A stretch of DNA of 39,549 nucleotides. It comes from a virus. The DNA lies in the IMG/VR virus record IMGVR_UViG_3300046616_000136, positions 1 through 39,549 of that record; one strand, written 5' to 3'. A model generated the notes under the pieces. It ran no database searches, was not told where the DNA came from, and saw nothing but the letters and a program-made list of their open reading frames with translations. Positions within the stretch are counted from its first letter, which is position 1; every line of letters starts with the position of its first letter. Below are positions 1-8,388 of the stretch, one piece after another. The position numbers and the translations under genes were made by a program.

Positions 1-49
1 AGGCGGGTACCCCCCATTCCCTTTTTTCGGTTCCTGAGGAGGTGCCCGC
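1..49. other. Left genome terminus, candidate cos half-site and terS leader
   Basis: The first seven bases, AGGCGGG, are the exact reverse complement of the last seven bases of the window, CCCGCCT. Joined, the ends give a perfect 14-bp palindrome. A C-run and a T-run follow, then the ribosome site GAGGAGG ahead of the first gene. Position beside the terminase, with an HNH gene on the other side of the junction, fits a cohesive-end site. The overhang cannot be defined from sequence alone. Confidence 0.5.
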
Positions 50-334
50 ATGGCCGCTAAGCTGCGCGTCGCCTCTGAGGTGGACGCCCCGAAGAAGCCG
101 AAGACTCTCGCCGAGGCGGTCGAGTCGGGCACCTATCTGGAGATCCTTGAGGCGCAGCAGCGTGAGATTGCGTCGACGGTGGGTGAGGAGCGGGGGCCGG
201 CGAAGGCAGCGTTGCATCGGCAGCTTGCTCTGATCTCGAAGGAGATTGAGCAGCTTCGGATGGCTGGTACGGACGACGACTATTCGGTGGTGGCTCAGAC
301 GGACGATGAAGCCTGGGACGGCACCGGCTACTGA
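50..334 (+). CDS. Putative terminase small subunit
   Basis: A 94-aa protein with a strong ribosome site (GAGGAGG) ahead of ATG 50. It is charged and probably mostly helical (segment LEILEAQQREIAS, about residues 31-43, then a second Lys/Glu-rich helix around 60-70). The call rests on size, its place as the first gene, and the 29-nt overlap with the large terminase. Small terminases bind the packaging site and load DNA into the motor. No clear helix-turn-helix is visible, so the identity comes mainly from context. Confidence 0.7.
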   Translation: MAAKLRVASEVDAPKKPKTLAEAVESGTYLEILEAQQREIASTVGEERGPAKAALHRQLALISKEIEQLRMAGTDDDYSVVAQTDDEAWDGTGY

Positions 335-1793
335 CCGTAGGCCGTTGTCGGCTGTTGCGCGGCATGTTGTTGCGCCGTCGGGCATCGCGTCTACCGGGTG
401 GCCGATGGTGCGCGACACCTGTCACCGTCTTGGGTGGGGTTTCGACGGGTGGCAGGACGGTGCGGGCCGGCTGATTCTGGCGAAGCGTGCTGATGATTCG
501 TACGCGGCGGACACGGTGCAGATCAGCATTCCTCGTCAGGTCGGTAAGACGTACCTGATTGCTTGCATCATCTTCGCGCTTTGTCTGACGCACAAGAACT
601 TGACGGTGATCTGGACTGCGCACCGGAAGACCACTGCTGCTGAGACTTTCGCGCAGTTCGATGGGATGGCTCAGCGGCCGAAGGTTGCGGCGCACATCTT
701 GCAGGTGCTTCGCGGCAAGGGCGACGAGAAGATCCTGTTCAAGAACGGGTCGCGGATTTTGTTCGGCGCCCGAGAGTCAGGCTTTGGCCGTGGCTTCACC
801 GGCGTTGATGTCCTGGTGTGTGATGAGGGTCAGATCATGACTGAGTCGGTCATGGAGGACATGGCGGCGACACAGAATGTGGCCCCAGACCCGTTGTTCT
901 TCCTGATGGGCACCCCGCCGCGCCCCAAGGATCCTGCCGAGACTTGGTTGCTGTTCCGTGATGAGGCGTTGTCTGGTGAGTCTGAGGCGACGTTGTATAT
1001 CGAGACGAGCGCGGATCGTGGCGCCGATCCGATGGACCGGAAGCAGTGGCGTAAGGCTAACCCGTCGTTCCCGCACAGGACGACCGAGCGGGCGATGCTG
1101 CGGTTGCGGAAGAAGCTGAAGAATCCCGACAGTTGGAATCGTGAGGCGCTGGGGATTTACGACGAGTTCGTGAAGCAGTTCTCACCGTTCAACGGGGCGT
1201 TGTGGGCCGACTGTGGCGACTACGGCCCCCCGAATGGGGCGAAACCTTCTGCCCTTGCGGTGGACATGTCCCATGCCCGCGAGATTTCGGTAGAAGGCTG
1301 CTGGCTAGAGGCCGACTCGGCGCACGTCGAGGAACTTTGGGCGGGCACTGATGAGGCCGCGGCGATCGAGTGGGTTGCTGATGCGTGGCAGCGCGCCGGC
1401 CGCCGAGTTCCGGTGGTGATCGACGGCATGAGCCCCGCTTCGACGATGGTTGAGGGTTTGCGGGCGCGTCGCGTGAACGTGCATGTCGGTTCGGCGGGGG
1501 ACATGGCGAAGGGGTGCGGCTTGGTCGTGTCTGACCTTGAGTCGGGCCGACTCACGCATGCAGACCAGGAATCCGTTAACGACGCGCGCGATGGTGCCCG
1601 TAAGCGGGGCATAGGAACCGCTGGCGGGTGGGGTTTGGATCGTCGCGACCCGGCCGTGAACATCGCACCGATGGTGGGCGTCGTGCTGGCGCGCTTGGGT
1701 GCGTCGCTGAATCAGAAGCCAAGTAGCAGCACTAGCAGTCGCACCGCGAGGGCGAGCACAGGACGAACGTCCACAACCAGAGAGGGGCGGTGA
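306..1793 (+). CDS. Terminase large subunit (packaging ATPase/nuclease)
   Basis: A 495-aa packaging motor. The N-terminal ATPase has a Walker A-like SIPRQVGKT at about residues 74-82 (Lys81) and a Walker B VDVLVCDEG at about 167-175, followed by MGTPPRP, typical of the coupling motif region. The C-terminal half carries the RNase H-like nuclease with acidic positions in LAVDMS, VVIDGM and LTHADQE. The frame is open from GTG 246, but ATG 306 inside terS gives the usual length and removes a low-quality Arg/Trp-rich extension. It cuts and translocates concatemeric DNA into proheads with the portal encoded next. Confidence 0.95.
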   Translation: MKPGTAPATDRRPLSAVARHVVAPSGIASTGWPMVRDTCHRLGWGFDGWQDGAGRLILAKRADDSYAADTVQISIPRQVGKTYLIACIIFALCLTHKNLTVIWTAHRKTTAAETFAQFDGMAQRPKVAAHILQVLRGKGDEKILFKNGSRILFGARESGFGRGFTGVDVLVCDEGQIMTESVMEDMAATQNVAPDPLFFLMGTPPRPKDPAETWLLFRDEALSGESEATLYIETSADRGADPMDRKQWRKANPSFPHRTTERAMLRLRKKLKNPDSWNREALGIYDEFVKQFSPFNGALWADCGDYGPPNGAKPSALAVDMSHAREISVEGCWLEADSAHVEELWAGTDEAAAIEWVADAWQRAGRRVPVVIDGMSPASTMVEGLRARRVNVHVGSAGDMAKGCGLVVSDLESGRLTHADQESVNDARDGARKRGIGTAGGWGLDRRDPAVNIAPMVGVVLARLGASLNQKPSSSTSSRTARASTGRTSTTREGR

Positions 1794-1797
1794 GGTA

Positions 1798-3264
1798 GTG
1801 ACGCAGTTTGACACGCTCACCGTTCCCGGCCTGACGGATGATGAGCAGCGGACCCTGAACCGTCTCGCGGGAGAGCTTGCGGCCCGGGCTGGTTCCAACC
1901 TGTTGCGGCAGCGGCTGTATGACAACAAGGAGACGTCGCGCCGAATCGGCGACACCATCCCCGTTCAGTACTTCAAGATGGGCATTGCCCTGGGGTGGAC
2001 GGGGAAGGCTGTTGACTCCCTTGCGCGCCGCTGCAACCTTGACGGGTTCGTTTGGGCCGACGGAGATCTCGACGCGCTGGGTGCTCGGCAGGTTTGGGAC
2101 GATAACCACCTGAGCTCCGAGATCAACTCGGCCAAAGTGTCGTCCCTCATCCACGGTCCGGCGTTCTTGGTGAACACGGTTGGGGTTGAGGGCGAGCCGA
2201 AGTCGTTGGTGCACGTCCGGGACGCTTTGAGCGCCACGGGCACGTGGAACCCACGACGCAGGCGCCTCGATGAGGTGTTGTCTGTCACGAACCGTGACGA
2301 GAACAACGCGATCACGGGGTTCGTGCTGTACCTCGATGGGCTAACCATCTCGGGCGTGAAGTCGCGCGGCTCGTGGACTGTGGATCACCAGGACCACCCG
2401 TGGGGAATGCCGGTTGAGCCCTTGGTCTACAAGCCTCGCGTGGGGCGCCCGTTTGGTTCGTCGCGGATTACGCGGCCCATTATGGGGCTTCAGCGTCAGG
2501 CCGTCCGGTCCCTGATTCGCCTCGAAGGCCACATGGACGTGTACTCCTACCCGGACTTCTGGCTGCTCGGCGCGATGGCTAAAGACATCAAGGGCGAGGA
2601 CGACGCGAACGTGGCTGCGATGGCTGCTGCGCTAGGCCGGATTCGTGGGATCCCGGACCTGCCTGTTGATGATCCGAATGCGCGTGACAGCAACCTTGAC
2701 CGGGCCGACATCAAGCAGTTCCCAGCTTCTGCTCCCACCCCGAACTTGGCCACCTTGAATGCCTTGGCGAAACTGTTTGCCCGTGAGGCGAACTTGCCTG
2801 ACTCCGCGGTGGCCATCACCGACATGGCGAACCCCACGTCGGGTGAGTCTTACGACGCGTCGCAGTATGAGCTGATCGCGGATGCTGAGGGTGCCGTCTC
2901 TGACTGGTCCCCAGCGGTCAAGCGTTCTCATTTGAGGGCGTTGCAGATCGTCAATGGTGAGACTGACCCTCCGCCTTCGTGGGCTTCCATTGAGCCGCGT
3001 TGGCGCGATCCTCGTTACACCTCGAAGGCCGCCTTGGCTGACGCCGGCCTGAAGCAGATTCAGGCCGTCCCTTGGCTGGCTGAGTCTGAGGTTGGTCTGG
3101 AGCTGCTTGGGCTGGATGCTCAGCAGATCCGGCGCGCGCTCGCGGATAAGCGCCGGATGGCTGGGCGTGGGGTGCTGGATGTGCTGCGTCAGGCGGTGAG
3201 CGATGGCAACACCAGCGGAGGCGCGGGAAGCCCTGGCGGGCCTGACAACACTGGCGCAGCGTGA
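1798..3264 (+). CDS. Portal protein
   Basis: A 488-aa protein starting at GTG 1798, four bases after the terL stop, behind a purine-rich ribosome site. Length, position between terminase and MuF-like gene, and N-terminal pattern (about residues 10-60, then a long alpha/beta core with a helical C-terminal half) fit the SPP1 gp6-like portal family seen in actinophages. Portals form the dodecameric DNA channel at one capsid vertex. The last 62 nt overlap the next gene and encode a Gly/Ser-rich tail, which is normally disordered. Family assignment is from overall pattern rather than a catalytic motif. Confidence 0.9.
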   Translation: MTQFDTLTVPGLTDDEQRTLNRLAGELAARAGSNLLRQRLYDNKETSRRIGDTIPVQYFKMGIALGWTGKAVDSLARRCNLDGFVWADGDLDALGARQVWDDNHLSSEINSAKVSSLIHGPAFLVNTVGVEGEPKSLVHVRDALSATGTWNPRRRRLDEVLSVTNRDENNAITGFVLYLDGLTISGVKSRGSWTVDHQDHPWGMPVEPLVYKPRVGRPFGSSRITRPIMGLQRQAVRSLIRLEGHMDVYSYPDFWLLGAMAKDIKGEDDANVAAMAAALGRIRGIPDLPVDDPNARDSNLDRADIKQFPASAPTPNLATLNALAKLFAREANLPDSAVAITDMANPTSGESYDASQYELIADAEGAVSDWSPAVKRSHLRALQIVNGETDPPPSWASIEPRWRDPRYTSKAALADAGLKQIQAVPWLAESEVGLELLGLDAQQIRRALADKRRMAGRGVLDVLRQAVSDGNTSGGAGSPGGPDNTGAA

Positions 3265-3889
3265 CCTGCTGTCGCTACGTCCCGCACTTGAGGGGCTGTC
3301 GGCTGAGGGTGCGCGCGATGGTCTGCTCGAGGTTCTGCCGGCCCTAGGACTTCAGTATGGGGACGCCGCCGCGGCTCTGGCTGCGGACTGGTACGAGGAT
3401 GTGCGTGACGAAGCTGAGGCGAAGGGCCGTTTCGAGCCGATCCTCGCTACGGAACCTGACGAAGGACGGTGGGAGTCGCTGGCGCGGTGGGGAACTGACC
3501 CTCTGTTCCAAGCCTCACCGAATCTGGCTGCGGCGTTGGCTCTAATTGCTGGTGGCTTGCAACGTTCGATCGCGGATCAGCATCGACTGACCATCGTCGA
3601 GTCGTCGATCGCAGACCCTGCCGCGTCGGGTTGGAAGCGTGTCGGCGTGGGGGCGAACTGCGGGTTCTGTCGAATGCTGATTGACCGAGGTCACGTCTAC
3701 ACCGAGGCCGGCGTGACGTTCCGGTCTCACGATCACTGCAACTGTGCCGCTTCACCGTCCTTCGCTGACAACGTCGTGAAGGTTTCCACGGAGCCATACC
3801 GGCAGTCCCAGCGTGAACGTTCTGACGCCACGAAGGCGAGGGACAACGCCCGTGCGAGGGCGTTCATCGCCGACAAGTACGGCAACTAG
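3203..3889 (+). CDS. MuF-like minor capsid protein
   Basis: A 228-aa protein starting inside the portal gene (62-nt overlap). Its C-terminal third has the Cys/His cluster CGFCRMLIDRG followed by FRSHDHCNC at about residues 152-182, a hallmark of the phage Mu F-like/capsid-maturation family. The N-terminal part is helical. Such proteins sit inside the head near the portal and assist assembly or are ejected with DNA. No toxin or protease domain is fused here, unlike in some longer relatives. Confidence 0.85.
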   Translation: MATPAEAREALAGLTTLAQRDLLSLRPALEGLSAEGARDGLLEVLPALGLQYGDAAAALAADWYEDVRDEAEAKGRFEPILATEPDEGRWESLARWGTDPLFQASPNLAAALALIAGGLQRSIADQHRLTIVESSIADPAASGWKRVGVGANCGFCRMLIDRGHVYTEAGVTFRSHDHCNCAASPSFADNVVKVSTEPYRQSQRERSDATKARDNARARAFIADKYGN

Positions 3890-3953
3890 ACCACCCGGAT
3901 CAAACGGGTTTACGCCTACGCGCAGCGGTCAATGCGCGGTCGATGGAGGAACC

Positions 3954-4454
3954 ATGTCCGACGCAGCTATCCCAGAGGGCGGCAACACCGACAGCGGAGA
4001 CACGCCCGCCGCTGACGAGTTCAAGCCGATCACGTCGCAGGACGACCTGAACAAGGTCATCTCGGATCGCATCAAGCGAGTCGAGGCCAAGTTCGGCGAC
4101 TACAAGGACGTGAAGGCAAAGGCCGCTCGTCTCGACGAGATCGAGGCCGCGAACCAGACGGAAGCCGAGAAGGCAGCCAAGAGGGTCGCGGAGCTCGAGG
4201 CCGAACTCAACAACACCCGCCGTGACTCGCTGCGACTGAAGATCGCCAGCGCCAATGGCATCACCGATGCGGACGACATCGACCTGTTCCTCACTGGCAC
4301 CGACGAAGAGACCTTGACCAAGCAGGCCAAGCGACTCGCAGAGCGGACCGCCGACCGCAAGAAGCAAGGCAATCGTGTGCCCAACGAGGGCACCAACTCA
4401 CCTTCCGTCGAGGGCGAAGGACTGGAAACGGTCCGCGCACTGTTCGGCGGTTAA
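3954..4454 (+). CDS. Scaffolding protein
   Basis: A 166-aa, highly acidic and Lys-rich protein with ribosome site GGAGGA ahead of ATG 3954. Residues about 25-130 are predicted continuous coiled coil (DEIEAANQTEAEKAAKRVAE region), and the N-terminus is disordered and rich in Gly, Asp and Pro. Composition, coiled coil and position directly before the capsid gene are diagnostic of siphovirus scaffolds, which template prohead assembly and are then lost. No protease motif is seen. Confidence 0.88.
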   Translation: MSDAAIPEGGNTDSGDTPAADEFKPITSQDDLNKVISDRIKRVEAKFGDYKDVKAKAARLDEIEAANQTEAEKAAKRVAELEAELNNTRRDSLRLKIASANGITDADDIDLFLTGTDEETLTKQAKRLAERTADRKKQGNRVPNEGTNSPSVEGEGLETVRALFGG

Positions 4455-4472
4455 CCCGAAAGGAGTATGGCT

Positions 4473-5390
4473 GTGGCCATCCTCGCTACGACTGGCATCA
4501 CCCTTCCCAAGAACATCGCCAAGGGCATGTTCTCCAAGGCCCTCGAGGGCTCCGCTGTCGCCGCCCTTTCGGGCGCCGAGCCGCAGGAGTTCGGCGAGGT
4601 TACTCACATGACCCTGACCGGCCGCCCGCGCGCCGAGCTCGTTGGTGAGGGTGTCGCCAAGAGCCCGACCAACGCCACCTTCGGCACCAAGGTCGTCACC
4701 CCGCACAAGTTCCAGCTCACCATGCGGTTCAACCAGGAAGTCAAGTGGGCCGACGACGCCTACCAGCTCGGCGTCCTGAACACCCTCGCCAGTGAGGGCG
4801 GGCTTGCCCTGTCCCGCGCTCTCGACCTTGGCGTGTTCCACGGCATCAACCCGCTCGCAGGCACCGCCGCGGCAAGCATCGTCGTTGGCGACCGGATCGG
4901 GACCACGACCAACTCGGTCGAGATCACGACCGGCACCCTGACCACGCCCGACACCGTGATCGAGCAGGCCGCCGGCCTGGTCATCGCCGACGGGTACATC
5001 CCCAACGGCATCGCCTTCGACCCGACCTACGCGTGGACCGTTGCGACGGCCCGCTACAGCGACGGCCGCAAGAAGTACCCGGAGCTCGGCTACGGCTCGA
5101 ACATCACCTCGTTCGAGGGCCTGAACGCGTACTCCTCGAGCACCGTGTCCGGTCTGCCGGAGGCGAGCGCCAACAGCAACATCAAGGCCATCGTCGGCCA
5201 GTGGGACCTGCTGCGCTGGGGTGTCCAGGTGAACGTGCCTGTTGAGGTCATTGAGTTCGGCGACCCGGACGGCCTCGGCGACCTGAAGCGCCAGAACCAG
5301 CTCGCCCTCCGCCTCGAGGTCGTCTACGGCTGGGGCGTCATGGACCTTGACGGCTTCGCAACCGTCAAGGACGCGGTGGCCAACGTCTGA
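4473..5390 (+). CDS. Major capsid protein
   Basis: A protein of about 305 aa of the HK97-fold type: long N-terminal arm, Gly/Thr-rich middle and a C-terminal beta segment ending with VVYGWGVMDLDGFA. It shows the strong C-ending codon bias of a highly expressed gene. ATG 4467 is only one base after the ribosome site AGGAG, too close to be used, whereas GTG 4473 (two codons later) is 7 nt away, so I prefer GTG. It forms the icosahedral shell around the scaffold encoded upstream. Confidence 0.92.
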   Translation: MAILATTGITLPKNIAKGMFSKALEGSAVAALSGAEPQEFGEVTHMTLTGRPRAELVGEGVAKSPTNATFGTKVVTPHKFQLTMRFNQEVKWADDAYQLGVLNTLASEGGLALSRALDLGVFHGINPLAGTAAASIVVGDRIGTTTNSVEITTGTLTTPDTVIEQAAGLVIADGYIPNGIAFDPTYAWTVATARYSDGRKKYPELGYGSNITSFEGLNAYSSSTVSGLPEASANSNIKAIVGQWDLLRWGVQVNVPVEVIEFGDPDGLGDLKRQNQLALRLEVVYGWGVMDLDGFATVKDAVANV

Positions 5391-5539
5391 TGGGTCGCTT
5401 TCGCAACCTTCAGACGGGTGTCGTTGTGAGCGTTGACGACAGCAAGGACGGCCGGTTCGAGCAGGGCTACGAGCCTGCTGACGCCGAGCCCAAGAGGGTG
5501 CCGGCCAAGAAGGCCGCGCCCGCCAAGTCCCAGAAGTAG
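5390..5539 (+). CDS. Small basic head-region protein (DUF7302-like)
   Basis: A 49-aa gene whose ATG overlaps the capsid stop (TGATG). It begins MGRFRNLQTGVVVSVDD and ends in a Lys/Ala/Pro-rich tail. A short protein with an F-x-N-x-x-T-G-x-x-V-x-V start is regularly found right after the capsid gene in actinophages and I recall it as DUF7302. The role is unknown; the basic tail could contact DNA or the capsid. Translational coupling to the capsid gene implies co-expression. Confidence 0.75.
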   Translation: MGRFRNLQTGVVVSVDDSKDGRFEQGYEPADAEPKRVPAKKAAPAKSQK

Positions 5540-5555
5540 AAGGAGGGGGTGACCC

Positions 5556-6041
5556 GTGGCGACCATCATTGAAGTGACGGACCTGCCTGCGGCGCTGCAG
5601 AGCGACGAGATGGCAGCAGTCATGGTGGCCGGCGCGAACGCGCGGGCGTCACGGGTTGCCCCCTGTCTCACCTGGGATGGCACGGTTGAGGACCAGCCGG
5701 AACCGACCGCCGACCAGTTGGCGGAGGCGAAACTGGTTCTGATCGGCGCTGTGCGTCGCTGGGTCGACGCTGGTGCTGGGGCTTTGCAGTCGCAGACCGC
5801 TGGCCCGTTCGCGCAGACCGTCGATACCCGGCAGCGCACCGGGTACAACCTGTGGCCTTCCGAGATCACCAACCTGCAGGCCATTTGCAAGACGTCCGGT
5901 TCTGGTTCGCGCGAAGCGTTCTCGCTGGACACGTACTCCCCCACTTCGAGCCACCTTCCTTGGTGCTCGCTCATGTTCGGCGCCCTGTACTGCTCCTGTG
6001 GTGTTGACATCGCAGGTGAGCCGATCTTCGAGCTCGACTGA
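5556..6041 (+). CDS. Head-to-tail adaptor
   Basis: A 161-aa protein starting at GTG 5556 behind AAGGAGGGGG. It begins with acidic helices (residues about 8-30, 49-70) and has a beta-rich end. Position directly after the capsid block and the 1-base stop/start overlap with the next gene match the adaptor (gp6/gp15-like) that binds the portal after packaging. No motif is unique; the assignment is from conserved gene order and helical N-terminus. Confidence 0.75.
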   Translation: MATIIEVTDLPAALQSDEMAAVMVAGANARASRVAPCLTWDGTVEDQPEPTADQLAEAKLVLIGAVRRWVDAGAGALQSQTAGPFAQTVDTRQRTGYNLWPSEITNLQAICKTSGSGSREAFSLDTYSPTSSHLPWCSLMFGALYCSCGVDIAGEPIFELD

Positions 6042-6385
6042 TGTTCGCGCACGGCGAGCCGGTCGTTTTCGTCTCCCCGACGGTGGTCCTGAACGACTAC
6101 TCCGGTGAGGTCGAAGGCGAGGACTGGGACACCCCCGTCACCGAACTCTCAACGACGTGCGGGGTTGAACCGATCGCGTCTGAGGAACCGCCACAGGACG
6201 GCCGGCAGTCCGTGATTGTGGGGTACCGCCTGTACTTCGACCACATCGTCGAGATTGACCCGGACTGGCGTTGCGTGGTGCGTAACAGCCCACTGCGGGT
6301 CCAAGGCCGCGCCGCGGACTGGCGTTCGCCCTTCACTGGTTGGGCTCCTGGTTCCGTTGTTGAGGTGAGGTGGACTGATGGCTAG
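6041..6385 (+). CDS. Head-to-tail stopper
   Basis: A 114-aa, beta-rich protein whose ATG overlaps the previous stop (TGATG). It contains GYRLYFD at about residue 61 and ends with VVEVRWTDG, a pattern seen in head-closure/stopper proteins (SPP1 gp16/HK97 gp7-like). It would cap the portal-adaptor channel. The order adaptor-stopper-gp10-like-tail terminator is the standard siphovirus order, and the assignment leans on it. Confidence 0.75.
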   Translation: MFAHGEPVVFVSPTVVLNDYSGEVEGEDWDTPVTELSTTCGVEPIASEEPPQDGRQSVIVGYRLYFDHIVEIDPDWRCVVRNSPLRVQGRAADWRSPFTGWAPGSVVEVRWTDG

Positions 6386-6662
6386 CAACCGCCTGCGCAT
6401 GAATCGTGCAGGCCTGCGAGAGCTGTTGAAGTCCGACGGTGTGCGCGACATGTTGACGCCTCGTATGGAGCGTGTTCTTGAGGTTGCGCGTGCCGACCCG
6501 CACGACGACACGTTCGCTTACCAGAACGGGTTGCAGATCCGGCAGGACACCACTGACCGGGTCGCTGTCCGGGTTGTTTCTACCGACTACAAGGGCCACA
6601 TCCTCGAGGCGAAGTACGGCATCCTGGGCCGCGCCCTTGACGCGGCTGGGGGTAAGCGGTGA
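6378..6662 (+). CDS. HK97 gp10-like neck protein
   Basis: A 94-aa protein with an N-terminal helical segment (LRELLKSDGVRDMLTPRMERVLEVA, within residues 14-38) and an end LEAKYGILGRALDAAGG, the classic pattern of the HK97 gp10-like family that lies between stopper and tail terminator. It overlaps its neighbours by 8 and 4 nt. The role is neck/tail completion, and the exact position in the virion is not settled for the family. Confidence 0.78.
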   Translation: MASNRLRMNRAGLRELLKSDGVRDMLTPRMERVLEVARADPHDDTFAYQNGLQIRQDTTDRVAVRVVSTDYKGHILEAKYGILGRALDAAGGKR

Positions 6663-7063
6663 GTTGGCAGCCGGCCGCGGTCATCTTCCCCGACATCGAA
6701 CTTTGGGCCACCGCGTACCTTCGCGCCGCGCTGGGTGACCGTGACGAGCCGTTCGCGTCCAACGTTTACGTGTCGAACGCGAAGCCGTCCCAGAACAAGC
6801 CGCGGATCGTCGCGGTCCGTCGTGATGGTGGCCCGCAGCGTGGCCTTTTCGATTTCCCGCGCTTGACGGTTCGGGTTTGGGCGGACAAGGAGCGGGACGC
6901 GTCGGATCTGGCGCGTCTGGTTCAGGCGTTGCTGGTCAACGCCCCCGGTAATGGCCCTGTCGTGGCCGCTGAGGTCCTGTCCGGCCCGCAAGGCATACCC
7001 GATGACTCGCAGCCCCAGAAGGTGCTGTCCGTCGAGTTTCAGACCAGGGGCACCAGCCTCTAA
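6659..7063 (+). CDS. Tail terminator protein
   Basis: A 134-aa protein starting at GTG 6659 in a GTGA overlap. It begins with a helix (IELWATAYLRAAL) followed by alternating beta strands (LTVRVWAD and VLSVEFQTRG), fitting the tail-terminator/neck fold. It would stop tail-tube polymerisation and join tail to head. It immediately precedes the major tail protein, as usual. Confidence 0.8.
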   Translation: MSWQPAAVIFPDIELWATAYLRAALGDRDEPFASNVYVSNAKPSQNKPRIVAVRRDGGPQRGLFDFPRLTVRVWADKERDASDLARLVQALLVNAPGNGPVVAAEVLSGPQGIPDDSQPQKVLSVEFQTRGTSL

Positions 7064-7077
7064 CCGCACCACCAACT

Positions 7078-7095
7078 CCGCTGCGCGCACAGCGG
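7078..7095. repeat. Small inverted repeat before major tail gene
   Basis: CCGCTG (7078-7083) pairs with CAGCGG (7090-7095) around a 6-nt loop, in the 84-nt gap between tail terminator and major tail protein. There is no T-run. It could be a weak attenuator, a processing hairpin, or chance. The ribosome site ACAGGAGGAA of the next gene lies downstream. Confidence 0.35.
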
Positions 7096-7147
7096 GATCC
7101 CACCCAAACCGGCGTACCAACGCCAACCCTTCACAGGAGGAATCCCG

Positions 7148-7675
7148 ATGGCGCTTGACTCCGCCAATGTTCGCGTTGCCGTCACTGGCGAGATCAGTGT
7201 CGGCGCTACCGCAGCTGCAGCCCCCACCACCGTCTCGAGCACCCTGACTGGGTTCTCAGGTCTCGGGTATGTTTCCGAGGACGGCGTCACTGAGACGCGG
7301 GAGCGCAGCACCAACGACATCAAGGCTTGGCAGAACGCGGACACTGTCCGCACCGTTGTGACGGAGGCGAACCTGTCGTACACGTTCCGCCTCATCGAGA
7401 CCAACGCCGACACCCTGGAGCTGTTCTACGGCGTCACGGGTGAGGACGGAATGGTCGTCGTTCCCGCGGCGACGGGTGGGCGTAAGTCGTTCGTCATCGA
7501 CGTGGTCGATGGCACTGAGCTGCTTCGCATCTACATCCCGCAGGGTGAGGTGTCCGAGGTCGGCGACGTCGTGTACGCGTCCGGTGAAGCCATCGGCTAC
7601 GAGGTCACCGTTCGGGCTTACCCCGACGTTGACCTTGAGGGTTCGGCGCAGATCTTCTCCTCGTCGCTGGCCTGA
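7148..7675 (+). CDS. Major tail (tube) protein
   Basis: A 175-aa protein with a near-consensus ribosome site (AGGAGG) and ATG 7148. It is Thr/Val/Gly-rich and beta-dominated with no signal peptide, and shows the motif GLGYVSEDGVTET and the end SAQIFSSSLA. Position between tail terminator and frameshifted chaperones, strong translation signals and the terminator just behind it (7683-7723) mark the tube protein, made in many copies. No C-terminal Ig-like domain is fused. Confidence 0.88.
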   Translation: MALDSANVRVAVTGEISVGATAAAAPTTVSSTLTGFSGLGYVSEDGVTETRERSTNDIKAWQNADTVRTVVTEANLSYTFRLIETNADTLELFYGVTGEDGMVVVPAATGGRKSFVIDVVDGTELLRIYIPQGEVSEVGDVVYASGEAIGYEVTVRAYPDVDLEGSAQIFSSSLA

Positions 7676-7682
7676 TCCAAGC

Positions 7683-7723
7683 CACCGGGGCGGGTCTCTG
7701 CGCGGAGCCCGCCCCGGTGTTTC
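7683..7723 (+). terminator. Strong hairpin terminator after major tail gene
   Basis: A perfect 12-bp stem, CACCGGGGCGGG (7683-7694) with CCCGCCCCGGTG (7708-7719), has a 13-nt loop and is followed by TTTC. The stem is very GC-rich and the T-run short. Partial termination here would give more tube protein than chaperone and tape measure. Confidence 0.85.
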
Positions 7724-7767
7724 ACCTCATCCGCGCAACCCATCCGCGCAACTAGAAGGGCACGCGC

Positions 7768-8013
7768 ATGTCTGACGTCTTCGTTTACAAGACCACCGAT
7801 GGGGAAATCAAGATCCCCTCGTTCGACCACATCCCCGGCCGGCTCATGCGCCGCCACCGCCGCCGCGAGGAACTTGACTTCGTCTACAGCATCCTTGAAG
7901 ACCTGCTGGACGAGGCCGAACTGGACAAGCTTGATGCACTAGACCGTGCCCAGCAAGAAGACCTGTTCACCAAGTGGCAGAAGGCGGGAAAGAGCACGTT
8001 CCCCCAATCCTGA
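7768..8013 (+). CDS. Tail assembly chaperone, short form (gpG-like)
   Basis: An 81-aa acidic protein with basic patch MRRHRRREE (about residues 28-36) followed by long acidic helices. It is the zero-frame product. A slippery heptamer near its end lets some ribosomes move to the -1 frame and make a longer fusion. Such chaperones coat the tape measure while the tube polymerises around it and are absent from virions. Position between tube and tape measure genes is diagnostic. Confidence 0.85.
   Translation: MSDVFVYKTTDGEIKIPSFDHIPGRLMRRHRRREELDFVYSILEDLLDEAELDKLDALDRAQQEDLFTKWQKAGKSTFPQS
7986..7992 (+). promoter_or_regulatory. Programmed -1 frameshift site GGGAAAG
   Basis: In the zero frame the codons read gcG-GGA-AAG, a canonical X-XXY-YYZ slippery heptamer seven codons before the stop. 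A -1 shift continues as GAG-CAC-GTT into the open frame that ends at 8378. The predicted fusion is 75 codons from the short form plus 128 from the extension, 203 aa in all. Confidence 0.88.
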
Positions 8014-8378
8014 CGCTCCTCGACACCATCGAGGAGCACCGCGGGGCTTTCGAGTACGACTGGCGCAACCGCTTCCACGTAGGGCTTGACAGTGTCCCGG
8101 AAGTCATGGGCTGGGGTGAGGCGTGGCGCCTGTTTGAGCGGTTGGCCACCGACCCTTCCTCCCAGGTTGGGGCCGCGCTGGCGGGGTGGAATTTTCCCCT
8201 ATCGCGTGAGGGTCTGGCCCTGTCTGACCTGTTCGACGTCAACGCTCGCGCGCACTTCAAGAAGCCCAAGCCGTACATCCGGCCGTGGGACGAGAAGCCG
8301 CGGAAGTTCGGCAACCGCAGCCTGACAAAGGCTCAGTTCATCGCGCTTCGGGCGCAAGCGCAGCAGAACAACAACTGA
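7992..8378 (+). CDS. Tail assembly chaperone, frameshift extension (gpT-like)
   Basis: This frame has no ribosome site of its own at a sensible position and is reached by the -1 shift from 7768. The extension starts EHVPPILTLLD and is helical, with WGEAWRLFERLA typical of the downstream half of actinophage chaperones, ending in a Gln/Asn-rich tail. The full product is expected to run from 7768 to 8378 and to be made at a low, fixed ratio to the short form. The stop is 10 nt before the tape-measure start. Confidence 0.85.
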   Translation, partial: EHVPPILTLLDTIEEHRGAFEYDWRNRFHVGLDSVPEVMGWGEAWRLFERLATDPSSQVGAALAGWNFPLSREGLALSDLFDVNARAHFKKPKPYIRPWDEKPRKFGNRSLTKAQFIALRAQAQQNNN

Positions 8379-8388
8379 AGGGGGCGTC

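Noticed and set aside
246-305. Upstream start for the large terminase
   Set aside because: The extra residues are low-complexity Arg/Trp/Thr sequence from the small terminase in another frame; ATG 306 gives the family length.
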